Shown: positions 44,494-52,731 of the stretch, in pieces
Numbering within the stretch: the first letter of the stretch is position 1
How the letters are laid out: the number at the start of each line of letters is the position of its first letter
From: Bacillus sp. FJAT-18017
GTDB taxonomy: Bacteria > Bacillota > Bacilli > Bacillales > Cytobacillaceae
Assembly (NCBI RefSeq): GCF_001278805.1
Contig: NZ_CP012602.1
Coordinates: 3,569,501 to 3,633,500 of the forward strand
Direction of reading: 5' to 3'
DNA: 64,000 nucleotides
Notes under the pieces: model-generated
Databases searched by the model: none
Seen by the model: only the letters and a program-made list of their open reading frames with translations
Told to the model about the DNA's origin: nothing
Position numbers and translations under genes: made by a program

Positions 44494-45618
44494 ATGATTA
44501 CATTTGAAAACATTATAAAAAGCTATGCCAAACGGCCAGTCATAGACAATTTCAATCTTGAAATTGAATCTGGAGAACTGGTTGTTTTTATTGGGCCAAG
44601 CGGCTGCGGCAAAACCACTTTGCTAAAGATGGTCAACCGCCTGATCGAGCCAAGCTCAGGAAAAATCTACATAAAAGGGAAAGATATTTCGACGATTGAC
44701 CCGATTGAATTGCGACGGAACATTGGCTATGTCATCCAAAGTACTGGCTTGTTCCCGCATATGACAATCAGGGAAAATCTCGAATTAATTCCCAAACTAA
44801 AAGGTGAAGATCCCGAAGCAATCCAAACGAAAACAGAAAACTTAATGGACCTTGTTGGACTAAATCCGGAAGAATTCCTCGACCGTTACCCAAAAGAATT
44901 GAGCGGCGGACAGCAGCAGCGTGTCGGAGTTGCCCGTGCCTTCTCCACTGATTCTGAAATTATCCTGATGGACGAGCCATTCAGCGCGCTCGACCCCGTA
45001 ACGAGAAGCTCCCTCCAGGAAGAACTGTTCAATATGCAAAAAGAATTAAACAAGACGATTATCTTCGTTACTCACGATATGGACGAGGCTTATAAGATTG
45101 CAGATAAAATCTGCCTTCTAAAGGACGGGCATATTCTGCAATATGACACACCTGAAAATATCTTGAAGAATCCAGCTTCTGAGTTTGTTGAAAACTTCCT
45201 TGGCAAGCGCCGGGTGTGGAATAATCCAGAGGTATTGAAGGCTGAGGACATTATGATTCCGTACCCGGTCAAGGTTTCGCCAAAGCGCAATGTCCTGCAG
45301 GCCGTCGAAATTATGAAGGAAAACAAAGTCGACAGCTTAATGGTCACGGATCGTGACTTGACCTTAATTGGCCTTGTTACACTGAAGGACCTTAAAATGG
45401 TGGATCGTAATAAATTGATTGGCGAGGTAATGGAACGCGAAATTCATTCCGTATACGATGATGCAGACTTAATTTCTGTATTAAAAGTAATGAATGAACG
45501 TAAAATTGGCTATCTTCCGGTTATAAATGAAGCTGGAAAACTAAGCGGATTGATTACACGAAGCAGTATCCTTTCCGCACTCAGCAGCCAGCTAATTGAC
45601 CTGGAGGTGGCATTTTAA
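44494..45618 (+). CDS. opuFA: Osmoprotectant ABC transporter ATPase with CBS domains
   Basis: A 374-residue ATPase of the glycine betaine/proline betaine uptake family. Walker A is FIGPSGCGKTTLLK, the signature LSGGQQQRVGVARA, Walker B IILMDEPFSALDP. Two CBS domains follow from about residue 250 (AEDIMIPYPVKVSPKRNVLQ and VMEREIHSVYDDADLISVLK), which in OpuA-type systems sense ionic strength or c-di-AMP. The partner is a fused permease/binding protein, the arrangement named OpuF in Bacillus. ATG after AAGGGGGAATTTG; its stop overlaps opuFB. Confidence 0.93.
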   Translation: MITFENIIKSYAKRPVIDNFNLEIESGELVVFIGPSGCGKTTLLKMVNRLIEPSSGKIYIKGKDISTIDPIELRRNIGYVIQSTGLFPHMTIRENLELIPKLKGEDPEAIQTKTENLMDLVGLNPEEFLDRYPKELSGGQQQRVGVARAFSTDSEIILMDEPFSALDPVTRSSLQEELFNMQKELNKTIIFVTHDMDEAYKIADKICLLKDGHILQYDTPENILKNPASEFVENFLGKRRVWNNPEVLKAEDIMIPYPVKVSPKRNVLQAVEIMKENKVDSLMVTDRDLTLIGLVTLKDLKMVDRNKLIGEVMEREIHSVYDDADLISVLKVMNERKIGYLPVINEAGKLSGLITRSSILSALSSQLIDLEVAF

Positions 45619-47180
45619 TGACAGCATTTTTTGAATATGTTAAAAACAATACCGGACAAATTCTTGATTTACTTGGGCAGCATATTTGGCTGAGCATTTT
45701 ATCGGTTGGCATTGCAATCGTGATTGGTGTTCCCCTTGGTATACTCATTTCCAGGAGTAAGAATCTTTCAAAACCAATCATTGGGACTGCCAATGTCATA
45801 CAGGCGGTACCAAGCCTGGCATTACTCGGCTTCCTTATTCCAGTTGTCGGAATTGGAAGTACGCCAGCCATTGTCATGGTTGTCCTATACTCGCTTCTTC
45901 CGATTATTAAAAATACGTATACTGGTTTAACGACGATTGACCGTGATATTTTGGAAGCAGCAAGAGGGATTGGCTTAACGAAAAGTCAAACGATGAGAAA
46001 AATCCAGCTTCCACTCGCCTTCCCTGTTATTATGGCAGGTGTCAGAATTTCTGCAGTGACTGCTGTCGGCTTAATGACTATTGCAGCGTTTGTTGGTGCT
46101 GGCGGACTTGGCTACCTCGTCTTCTCAGGTGTAACCTCAGTTGACAATAATATGATTCTCGCTGGTGCAATCCCTGCCTGTATTCTTGCCCTCTTAATTG
46201 ATTTTGTAATTGGCAGGCTTGAGCTTAAACTTTCCTACGAAACGAAGGCTCGCACTACTGTAAAGAAGACAAAGCAGTCAAAAGCAAGAAGGATATTAAT
46301 CCCTGCTGCTATCGTTGTATTAATTGTTGGCATCGGCACTTCCTATTTATATAAGAATGCCTCCGCAGGAGAAAAGATTACCATTGGATCAAAAAACTTC
46401 GCTGAATCGATTATTCTAGGCAATATGCTTGCAGATCTTGTTGAAGCAAATACAGACCTTCAGGTGGAACGGAAGCTCAACCTTGGTGGAACCCAGGTAG
46501 CTCACAGTGCTCTGAAGACGGGTGATATTGACGCTTATGTGGAGTACACAGGAACAGCACTTGTCAGCATGCTGAAGAAACCTGTAACAAACGACCCTGA
46601 AGAAGCTTTTTCAACGGTGAAAAAGGATTTTTCTGAACAGTATGGTATTGCAACACTTGACCAGCTTGGTTTCAACAATACGTATACACTTGCGATTACT
46701 CAAGAAACGGCAGACAAATACGGAATTGAAACCTACTCTGACCTGGCAAAGGTAAGCCCACAACTAACTTCTGGAACAACGATTGAATTTACAAACCGTC
46801 CAGATGGGCTTCCAGGTCTCCTGAAAGCATACAATATGGAGTTCGCCAACAGCAAAGCAGTAGATGGCGGCCTGCGCTACACAGCCATGAAAAGTGGAGA
46901 AACACATGTGATTGATGCCTTTGCTACAGACGGTTTGCTTGAGGAATTCAACCTAAAAGTTCTTAAGGATGATAAAGGTTTCTTCCCTCCTTACTATGCA
47001 GTTCCGATGGTGAGGGAAGATATACTGAAAGAACATCCTGAATTAAGGGAAGCTTTGAATTCTCTTGCTGGAAAATTGGATGATGAAACCATGAGGAAGT
47101 TGAACTTTAAAGTCGACAGCCTGGATCAATCACCTGCAAAAGTATCGAAAGAATTTTTAACAGAACAAGGGCTAATCTAA
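45618..47180 (+). CDS. opuFB: Osmoprotectant permease fused to substrate-binding domain
   Basis: A 520-residue hybrid. Residues 1-210 form the membrane part with six helices and the permease motif ILEAARGIGLTKSQTMRKIQ. A seventh helix (ILIPAAIVVLIVGIGTSYL) leads to the external binding domain, residues about 250-520 (TIGSKNFAESIILGNMLADL, VEYTGTALVSMLKK, SGTTIEFTNRPDGLPGLLKA). Fusion tethers two binding domains per transporter. With OpuFA it should import glycine betaine and similar compatible solutes under osmotic stress. Same operon, overlapping by one base. Confidence 0.93.
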   Translation: MTAFFEYVKNNTGQILDLLGQHIWLSILSVGIAIVIGVPLGILISRSKNLSKPIIGTANVIQAVPSLALLGFLIPVVGIGSTPAIVMVVLYSLLPIIKNTYTGLTTIDRDILEAARGIGLTKSQTMRKIQLPLAFPVIMAGVRISAVTAVGLMTIAAFVGAGGLGYLVFSGVTSVDNNMILAGAIPACILALLIDFVIGRLELKLSYETKARTTVKKTKQSKARRILIPAAIVVLIVGIGTSYLYKNASAGEKITIGSKNFAESIILGNMLADLVEANTDLQVERKLNLGGTQVAHSALKTGDIDAYVEYTGTALVSMLKKPVTNDPEEAFSTVKKDFSEQYGIATLDQLGFNNTYTLAITQETADKYGIETYSDLAKVSPQLTSGTTIEFTNRPDGLPGLLKAYNMEFANSKAVDGGLRYTAMKSGETHVIDAFATDGLLEEFNLKVLKDDKGFFPPYYAVPMVREDILKEHPELREALNSLAGKLDDETMRKLNFKVDSLDQSPAKVSKEFLTEQGLI

Positions 47181-47224
47181 ATAAAAGGCTGTTTTCGTAT
47201 TGATAATGACAAGATTGGAATTTA

Positions 47225-47418
47225 GTTGATTGGAACGGAAGGTGCGAGACTCGTTCGAAAATGCAAAAAACGCACATTCTCCTGCGGTGCTTTTTCAGGG
47301 ACGATTATTCAACGTCCTGCGGGAACAGCGGGACAGGTGAGACCCCGCAATCACTTTAGCGATGAGGAGGCTCACCGCCCGCCCCGCGGAAAGCGAGCAT
47401 CCTGGAGAGGAAATCAAC
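47225..47418. repeat. Interspersed Bacillus repeat, interrupted by 62 bp
   Basis: A dispersed GC-rich element of Bacillaceae, recognised from memory. It begins GTTGATTGGAACGGAAGG and ends GAGAGGAAATCAAC, so the ends are inverted (GTTGATT/AATCAAC). Inside, GGTGAG...CTCACC and CAGCGGG...CCCGC form a strong hairpin. The usual run GCGAGACTCCTGCGGG is broken between 47252 and 47315 by a 62-bp insertion that carries a CGCAC/GGTGC hairpin with T run. No ORF. It lies just after opuFB. Confidence 0.65.
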
Positions 47419-47459
47419 TACCTCTAAAAACCACAATCTTTTATAAAACTGCCAAACAA

Positions 47460-47499
47460 AAACACCAGGGTTAAGGGGACATTCCCCTCCCTGGTGTTT
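47460..47499. terminator. Bidirectional terminator between opuFB and the GntR/RCK gene
   Basis: AAACACCAGGG pairs with CCCTGGTGTTT, with an inner GGGG/CCCC stem; T-rich on both sides. Confidence 0.85.
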
Positions 47500-47599
47500 C
47501 TGCTTTTCATAACTAGGATTCATCAAAGTTCGAAAATGAGTTTACAACTTATGCCTAACCCGCCGTAAAATAAAAAATAAGCTAACCTCTAAAATGTTT

Positions 47600-48214
47600 T
47601 TATTCCCTCAAAAAGTCTACTACCCTGTGGTTCGACTGTTCATCGCCAATGATTAACAGAATGTCGCCTTCCTTGATAGTTGCATATGGCCCTGGAGACA
47701 GAATAAGTTCACCGTTACGTTTAATTCCTACAATAGTTCCGCCAGTATTTTGCCAAAATTTAAGTTCAGCAATGGTCCTTCCGATATGAACGCACTCATT
47801 GGTTATTTCAACCTCAATTGGAGCCAGCGGATTCGTATGGCGGAACTTGCCTGAGAGCTCAATCAATTGATTGATTTTCTCAAACAGCCTTAAATCTATT
47901 TCCTTTCGCTCGTTCATCAGAAGCCGCATCTGCTTTTCCATATCCTTAACACTTTCAAGGTTTGAGAACCGATTGATATAAGTCAGCGCGTTCTCGCGAG
48001 AAGCAATTACGACCCCGGCTCCTTTCTCTGACCTGACGATTTCAACATCCTCTAGGATTTTCATTGCCTTCCGAACTGTTTCTGGAGAGACATTGTACTC
48101 GCTTGCCAGCGTCGAACGCCCATGGACCTTTTCGCCAACCTTATATTTTTCATTGTATATCCGATTTGCAATATCGATGGCAATTTGCTCATATATCGGG
48201 ATTTTTGTCCGCAT
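47600..48214 (-). CDS. GntR-RCK_C regulator, BusR-like c-di-AMP-responsive repressor
   Basis: A 204-residue protein. The GntR winged helix fills residues 5-72 (PIYEQIAIDIANRIYNEKYK, STLASEYNVSPETVRKAMKI). A coiled-coil linker follows (SVKDMEKQMRLLMNERKEID). An RCK_C (TrkA_C) domain lies at about 125-204 (IEVEITNECVHIGRTIAELK, GDILLIIGDEQSN). This order is that of BusR, which binds c-di-AMP and represses the betaine transporter BusAB in streptococci and lactococci. Being next to opuFA-opuFB supports an equivalent role. RBS AAAAGGAAGAGCGCT before ATG. Confidence 0.88.
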   Translation of the reverse strand: MRTKIPIYEQIAIDIANRIYNEKYKVGEKVHGRSTLASEYNVSPETVRKAMKILEDVEIVRSEKGAGVVIASRENALTYINRFSNLESVKDMEKQMRLLMNERKEIDLRLFEKINQLIELSGKFRHTNPLAPIEVEITNECVHIGRTIAELKFWQNTGGTIVGIKRNGELILSPGPYATIKEGDILLIIGDEQSNHRVVDFLRE

Positions 48215-48243
48215 AGCGCTCTTCCTTTTAAGTAAGTTATATA

Positions 48244-48259
48244 CATTAGTATATCATGT
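48244..48259. promoter_or_regulatory. Dyad in the BusR-like gene promoter
   Basis: ATATAC-ATTA-GTATAT is an inverted repeat (perfect arms) about 30 bases upstream of the start codon, suitably placed for autoregulation. Confidence 0.35.
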
Positions 48260-48415
48260 CCTGAAAGCAAGAATCCCCTTTAATGATATGGACTTACGCT
48301 TATTCCTATTCAGAATCAAGTCTTACAAACATATAATGGGAAAAGAGATGGTAACAGAGAAGCCTTGTCAGTGACAAATCAAAGTGCCCCAATCTGCTAA
48401 GAAAGGATGATGCGT

Positions 48416-48649
48416 TTGTCTGTCTTTAAAAAAGTGTTGTATTTACTCTTTACCGGCATCTGTGCATTTCTCGTTTCAATTCCTATTTTGGAACGTGGAG
48501 GACTGGAACTGGAGGTATTGGATGATGCTTTATTTATTGGTGTGTGGATTGTCGGCGCATTCCTGCTTTTTACAAAAAGCTTCAGCAAAGCAGGCCAGGT
48601 GTTGTCTCTCTTCCCTGTTTTGTTAGTATTATCAGCCCTACTTCTCTAA
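48416..48649 (+). CDS. Small membrane protein, about 77 residues
   Basis: The sequence SVFKKVLYLLFTGICAFLVS, then LFIGVWIVGAFLLFTKSFSK and VLSLFPVLLVLSALLL suggests three short membrane helices. The start is uncertain: two ATG codons at 48407 and 48410 overlap or touch the purine run AAAGG, whereas TTG at 48416 is correctly spaced. Function unknown; it faces the BusR-like gene. Confidence 0.55.
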   Translation: MSVFKKVLYLLFTGICAFLVSIPILERGGLELEVLDDALFIGVWIVGAFLLFTKSFSKAGQVLSLFPVLLVLSALLL

Positions 48650-48748
48650 ATATTGGAGTCTTTATCTATATTTTAAAGACAAGTGAGTGAGGATCAATGA
48701 TTGTAAGTTACAAGGCTATTGAATAAAACTAGCTTTTTTATTTAAAAA

Positions 48749-48769
48749 AGCTCTTCATAGTGAAGAGCT
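48749..48769 (-). terminator. Terminator of the HrtAB-like operon
   Basis: AGCTCTTCA-TAG-TGAAGAGCT followed on the minus strand by TTTTTTAAATAAAAAA. Confidence 0.85.
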
Positions 48770-48778
48770 CCCATCTTT

Positions 48779-49465
48779 TTATAAAAAGGCTTTAACCTCC
48801 TGCAGTTTCAGTGTTCCATCTGTAATCTTGTATACCTTGTCACAATAGTCGATTAATCTTGTATCGTGGGTTACGACAATCGATGTTTTACCTGTGGAAG
48901 TCGTTGCCTGCTTTAGCATCTCCATCACTTCAAAGGCGCGGTCCGAGTCAAGCGAAGCAGTTGGTTCATCAGCAAGGATAATACTTGGGTTTGTATACAA
49001 AGCCTTGGCAATTGCGACCCGCTGCCGTTCCCCTCCGGACAAATCGGCCGGGAAACTATCCAATAAATCGCTAATGCCGAGCGACTCGCAAACTTCCATA
49101 AACTTCTCCTTTGTAACATTGTCATTCTTGACCTTGTCGAGCAGCTGCATCTGCTGGCGGACAGTAAGGAATGGAACCAGATTGGACTGCTGCAGCACAA
49201 ATCCAATTTCCTTTAATCTAATACCGGCCCGCTTTTTTTCCTTCACATCCGTTATATTTTTTCCATTAATAATGACGTCACCAGTGGACGGAGTCAGGAG
49301 TCCCCCGGCAATTGTTAAAAATGTACTTTTCCCGGATCCAGAGGGCCCGATAATGGCGATCAACTCACCACGGCTTGCCGAAAAATCAGTCGTTTTTAGC
49401 GCGACTACTTCTGTATGCCCTGATCCAAACACCTTACTTACGTTTTTCAATTCCAACAGCGCCAT
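48779..49465 (-). CDS. ABC transporter ATPase, LolD/HrtA-like
   Basis: A 228-residue ATPase of the MacB group. Walker A is IIGPSGSGKSTFL, the signature DLSGGERQRVAIAKAL, Walker B IILADEPTASLDSD and the switch VVTHDTRLI. It follows the permease gene with three bases between. Group members act as mechanotransmission pumps. Similarity of the pair to HrtAB suggests export of haem, but the evidence is family resemblance only. Confidence 0.9.
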   Translation of the reverse strand: MALLELKNVSKVFGSGHTEVVALKTTDFSASRGELIAIIGPSGSGKSTFLTIAGGLLTPSTGDVIINGKNITDVKEKKRAGIRLKEIGFVLQQSNLVPFLTVRQQMQLLDKVKNDNVTKEKFMEVCESLGISDLLDSFPADLSGGERQRVAIAKALYTNPSIILADEPTASLDSDRAFEVMEMLKQATTSTGKTSIVVTHDTRLIDYCDKVYKITDGTLKLQEVKAFL

Positions 49466-49468
49466 CCT

Positions 49469-50536
49469 TTAGCCTCCTATCGCTTTCAAAGGATCAATCT
49501 TCACAATCGTCTGTATCGAGAACAGCGCCCCAACGATTGACACCGCGATTAGCACTACAGCATAGACAAGCATATCCAAATAGTTGAATGCAACCGGGAC
49601 AGCTGGAGGCAGAAATAATCCGGTCAAAACCGTCAGCCCAAAACCAATGATGACACCAGCTAATGCAAGCAGGAAGGTTTGGGCAATAACGGACTTCGAT
49701 AAATATTCGCTTGAGATCCCCTGTGCCTTCAATACTCCAAAAATACTGATTTTCTGGATGGTCAATACATAAAGGAAGATAGCGAGAATAACAGCAGAAA
49801 TAACGAAAAGGAAATAAATCATAAATGTCAGTGTCATGTTCTGTTCAGAGTAACCGGGCATATTCTCTATGAACGCCTGGGTGCCGACTACTTCTAGGCC
49901 ATCTGCTACTTCTATATCACTCAAATCGCCAGACCTGACGACAAAGGCGTTAATTTTATCTTTCATACTCTCAGCTGACTCGCCAAAGCGTACTTTCTGA
50001 AGCGTCTCCACGCTCCCATACAGAACCGGCGCGGCATTAAATCTCGCATTATCCGTAAATCCAGTAATTTTCAATTTCTCTTCTGTAGCTGAAAGTGTCA
50101 GAACATCGCCGATTTTAAAACCTTCATCTTTCAGTGTATCATCCGCAATAACTTCCCCTATCTTCTGGAAAGGCTTGCCGTCTGTCACCTCAGGCATAAT
50201 AAACTCATCTTCCCGTATACCAAACAGCGACACATTCCCTTTCACATCTTCAGTGCTCGCAATTGCATAGAATTGGCCAAGTACAGCATAATCGTCGGCT
50301 CCATTCCCGTCATAATCACCTGTTTCCATGATTGATTGCGGCAAACTTATATCTGATTCCTCTGTCAGGATAATTCCTTCTGCATCCCACTTTAAAACGG
50401 ACTCTTTATTAAGGTTTTCAAGTCCATTTGCGAGCCCCGACAAAAAGAATACCAGATACGAAACAAGCGTGAGCACCCCTACAATTAAACCGAAGCGCAG
50501 TTTGTTATTCTTGATCTCATTCCAGGCAAGAAACAT
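49469..50536 (-). CDS. ABC transporter permease, FtsX/HrtB-like
   Basis: A 355-residue permease of the MacB/FtsX type. It has one N-terminal helix (FGLIVGVLTLVSYLVFFLSG), an external domain of about 190 residues and three C-terminal helices ending IVKIDPLKAIGG. The segments LVFFLSGLANGLE and LYVLTIQKISIFGVLKAQGI resemble HrtB of the haem-export system. I chose the ATG at 50536, five bases after GGGGGA; the GTG at 50557 lacks a ribosome site. No HssRS-type two-component system is nearby. Confidence 0.85.
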   Translation of the reverse strand: MFLAWNEIKNNKLRFGLIVGVLTLVSYLVFFLSGLANGLENLNKESVLKWDAEGIILTEESDISLPQSIMETGDYDGNGADDYAVLGQFYAIASTEDVKGNVSLFGIREDEFIMPEVTDGKPFQKIGEVIADDTLKDEGFKIGDVLTLSATEEKLKITGFTDNARFNAAPVLYGSVETLQKVRFGESAESMKDKINAFVVRSGDLSDIEVADGLEVVGTQAFIENMPGYSEQNMTLTFMIYFLFVISAVILAIFLYVLTIQKISIFGVLKAQGISSEYLSKSVIAQTFLLALAGVIIGFGLTVLTGLFLPPAVPVAFNYLDMLVYAVVLIAVSIVGALFSIQTIVKIDPLKAIGG

Positions 50537-50673
50537 TTTCTTCCCCCAATCTCTCACTTGTATAATATTTGTAAAATAAATATATAACCACTATAAAATA
50601 AAAGCAATAATAAAGTACTTTCATTTTCAAATAAAACTTGTGGGGTCACAAGCAATGCACTAGGATAGAAAAA

Positions 50674-50696
50674 ACCCCAGACAACAAGACTGGGGT
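50674..50696 (-). terminator. Terminator of the MerR/B12 regulator gene
   Basis: ACCCCAG-ACAACAAGA-CTGGGGT, followed on the minus strand by TTTTTTCTATC. Confidence 0.9.
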
Positions 50697-50719
50697 CCTT
50701 TCTATTAGCCTTCTGCCCA

Positions 50720-51601
50720 TTATTGAATGACATCCTGAAGTGCATCTTCCCAATTTGATTCAGAAGGGGTTATATACCAGCGTTTTCTCAATTTCTTGCT
50801 TTCCTTAACACCCATTCCGCCAATAATAATCTTTAGCTGAGGATTATGTGTTTGAAGTGTTTTTAAGAAATAATTCATTTCGGATTCAACCATTTTTTCC
50901 GAAACAGAGAGAGCTACAATTTCAATTCCCTTTTCACGAATCAGCTCCCCTAGTCCCTCAAGTGGTGTATTGGCACCAATATAATAGACCGGATATCGCC
51001 TCTCCCTCAGGTATACCGTAAACATCAGCAATCCCAGCTGGTGTTCCTCTCCTTCCGGACAAAATGCCATCACTTTTGGCAGATCCGCTGAAACAGGGAA
51101 AACATTGAGAAGTTTCATGATTCGCTGTTGAACAAGGTTAGAAATCATATGCTCATTCACAACATGAAAAACGCCCTCTTCCCAAGCTTGTCCTACCTTA
51201 TTCATAAGAGGAACAACTATGGATTGAAGAACCATCCTGTAAGGAAACTGTGAAAAATAAAGATCAAGCAACAGTTCGCATTTTGCTGAATCCAATTCTT
51301 CGACTGCCTCAAACAATTCAGCAATTTGCATATCAAAGCTTTGAGCAGATGACCATCCGGGAAGGGAGACTGTTTTGTTTTCCTTCTTATCACGTAACAA
51401 CTTAACGGCCTGGCCTATATTTATTCCGTTTTCCTGCACCTGTTTTTTTAACCATTTCAGGTCTTTTAAATTTTCTTCTGTATACACTCGATGCCCTGAT
51501 TCATTCCGCTCCGGCGTAATCGCCTGATACCGATTTTCCCAGGCCCGGATCGTTACAGTCGGCATATCAAGGATTTTTGATACAGCTTTAATATTGTACA
51601 T
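50720..51601 (-). CDS. litR: MerR-type B12-binding regulator, CarH/LitR-like photoreceptor
   Basis: A 293-residue regulator. The MerR DNA-binding domain is residues 1-70 (TVTIRAWENRYQAITPERNE). A helical bundle and a Rossmann-type cobalamin domain follow. Both signatures of adenosylcobalamin photoreceptors are intact: W140-x9-E150-H151 (WEEGVFHVVNEH) and E185-x-H187-x2-G190 (EEHQLG), the latter giving the lower cobalt ligand. CarH and Bacillus LitR bind operators in the dark and release on light. ATG after AAGGG. No carotenoid or photolyase gene is in the window, so its targets are elsewhere or unknown. Confidence 0.88.
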   Translation of the reverse strand: MYNIKAVSKILDMPTVTIRAWENRYQAITPERNESGHRVYTEENLKDLKWLKKQVQENGINIGQAVKLLRDKKENKTVSLPGWSSAQSFDMQIAELFEAVEELDSAKCELLLDLYFSQFPYRMVLQSIVVPLMNKVGQAWEEGVFHVVNEHMISNLVQQRIMKLLNVFPVSADLPKVMAFCPEGEEHQLGLLMFTVYLRERRYPVYYIGANTPLEGLGELIREKGIEIVALSVSEKMVESEMNYFLKTLQTHNPQLKIIIGGMGVKESKKLRKRWYITPSESNWEDALQDVIQ

Positions 51602-51969
51602 AAAGCAACCCTTCTTTTACATTCATTATACAAAAAAACTTCAAACAGCCTGGTTATCCACTGCTTGTCCGTTACCCAGAGCCCTATAAATTTTTCTCCC
51701 GAAGAAATAATTTCATTTCATGATTCTGGCCTTTTCGGCCAGTTACTCCTATCTCTCCTTTTTATAACCTATAAATAGAGAATGGTGCTTATTGGCTAAT
51801 ACGAGATAAGATGATTATACATTATTTATATTAATACTGAAATAGCTGTTACTAACACCAGGAACAAAGCTTATAAACAAAAGAAGCTATCCCTAAACAA
51901 CTCGGGAAAGCTTCAAAATTACGTTTATAGCAAGCGATACGTGCCTCTTGGTTTCTCATATTTAAAATA
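51602..51969. other. 368-bp intergenic region
   Basis: AT-rich spacer upstream of litR. It contains the terminator of the small gene at 51970-52170. I see no ORF and no convincing LitR operator. Confidence 0.5.
51883..51914 (-). terminator. Terminator of the 66-residue protein gene
   Basis: GAAGCTATCCC and GGGAAAGCTTC pair with one mismatch around ten bases, followed on the minus strand by TTTTGTTT. Confidence 0.75.
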
Positions 51970-52170
51970 TTATTTTTTTCCGCCCTGGATGACTTTGAAT
52001 GCTGCTTTCTTCTCAGTCTTCGTTTGATAGAGAGGGTCATTCGTTGGAAAAGAAGCTGGTCTATCCAGACCGTTTACCTTTGCGTACATTTGTTTTTCCA
52101 CCTGTTTTTCTTCAACCTTAATGCCCATCAATTCTTTGACCTTCAACATAAACCGATTGAATAAACCCAT
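51970..52170 (-). CDS. Small basic protein, 66 residues, unknown
   Basis: A soluble, lysine-rich protein beginning MGLFNRFMLKVKELMGIKVE and ending AFKVIQGGKK. No family recognised. The ATG at 52170 follows AAAGGAGAGGGTTCC, a strong ribosome site; the longer frame is unlikely. It has its own terminator. Confidence 0.65.
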   Translation of the reverse strand: MGLFNRFMLKVKELMGIKVEEKQVEKQMYAKVNGLDRPASFPTNDPLYQTKTEKKAAFKVIQGGKK

Positions 52171-52260
52171 GGAACCCTCTCCTTTCAAACTCTACTAACT
52201 GATATGCCACACTTTCTGCCACTATTCCTCCCATACCACATGGGTAGAAGGGCTTTTATT

Positions 52261-52578
52261 TTATAAAAACAAAAATGTACCAATGAATAAACAAAGTGAA
52301 CCTACAGGTATCGGATGCCTTAAAAAGGAAGCAAAATATTTTAACGTTGTCTCCACTTCATCGCTCTCTCTTCTGAATACCCCGAGTGACAGTGCTAAAA
52401 ACACCGCCGAACAAAACAAAAGAATCATTGGGAAGGTTGTATAACCAGTGTGAACAGGAATGCGGAATGTATAAACATAACCACGTTCCATAATCAGCTT
52501 GAACCCTGTGTATGCGATCAGCAGCTCTATCCCGACTGTCAATAAAACCCAAAGCCAAAACTCTACTTTTCTAGTCAT
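52261..52578 (-). CDS. Membrane protein with three helices, 105 residues
   Basis: Hydrophobic segments are FWLWVLLTVGIELLIAYTGF, TFPMILLFCSAVFLALSLGVF and VGSLCLFIGTFLFL. GGAGG lies before the ATG. No family is recognised. It stands alone between a small soluble protein gene and the MFS gene. Confidence 0.65.
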   Translation of the reverse strand: MTRKVEFWLWVLLTVGIELLIAYTGFKLIMERGYVYTFRIPVHTGYTTFPMILLFCSAVFLALSLGVFRRESDEVETTLKYFASFLRHPIPVGSLCLFIGTFLFL

Positions 52579-52680
52579 CTATAGCCTCCGCCAAGTAATG
52601 CTTATGCTAAAAATAATTCGCTCCACTGGAAGCTGTTTCCTCCTAAAAATAAAAATTTTCCTCCAAACCAAAAGAAAAAA

Positions 52681-52722
52681 GCCCGCAGTTCCTCCGTTTT
52701 GCAAAGAAAGGTAACTGCGAGC
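52681..52722 (-). terminator. Terminator of the MFS gene
   Basis: GCCCGCAGTT and AACTGCGAGC pair across a long loop, followed on the minus strand by TTTTTTCTTTTGG. Confidence 0.75.
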
Positions 52723-52731
52723 TATTTTTAC

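Noticed and set aside
48894..49472. 192-codon open frame on the plus strand
   Set aside because: Antisense to the HrtA-like ATPase gene with clear Walker motifs on the other strand.
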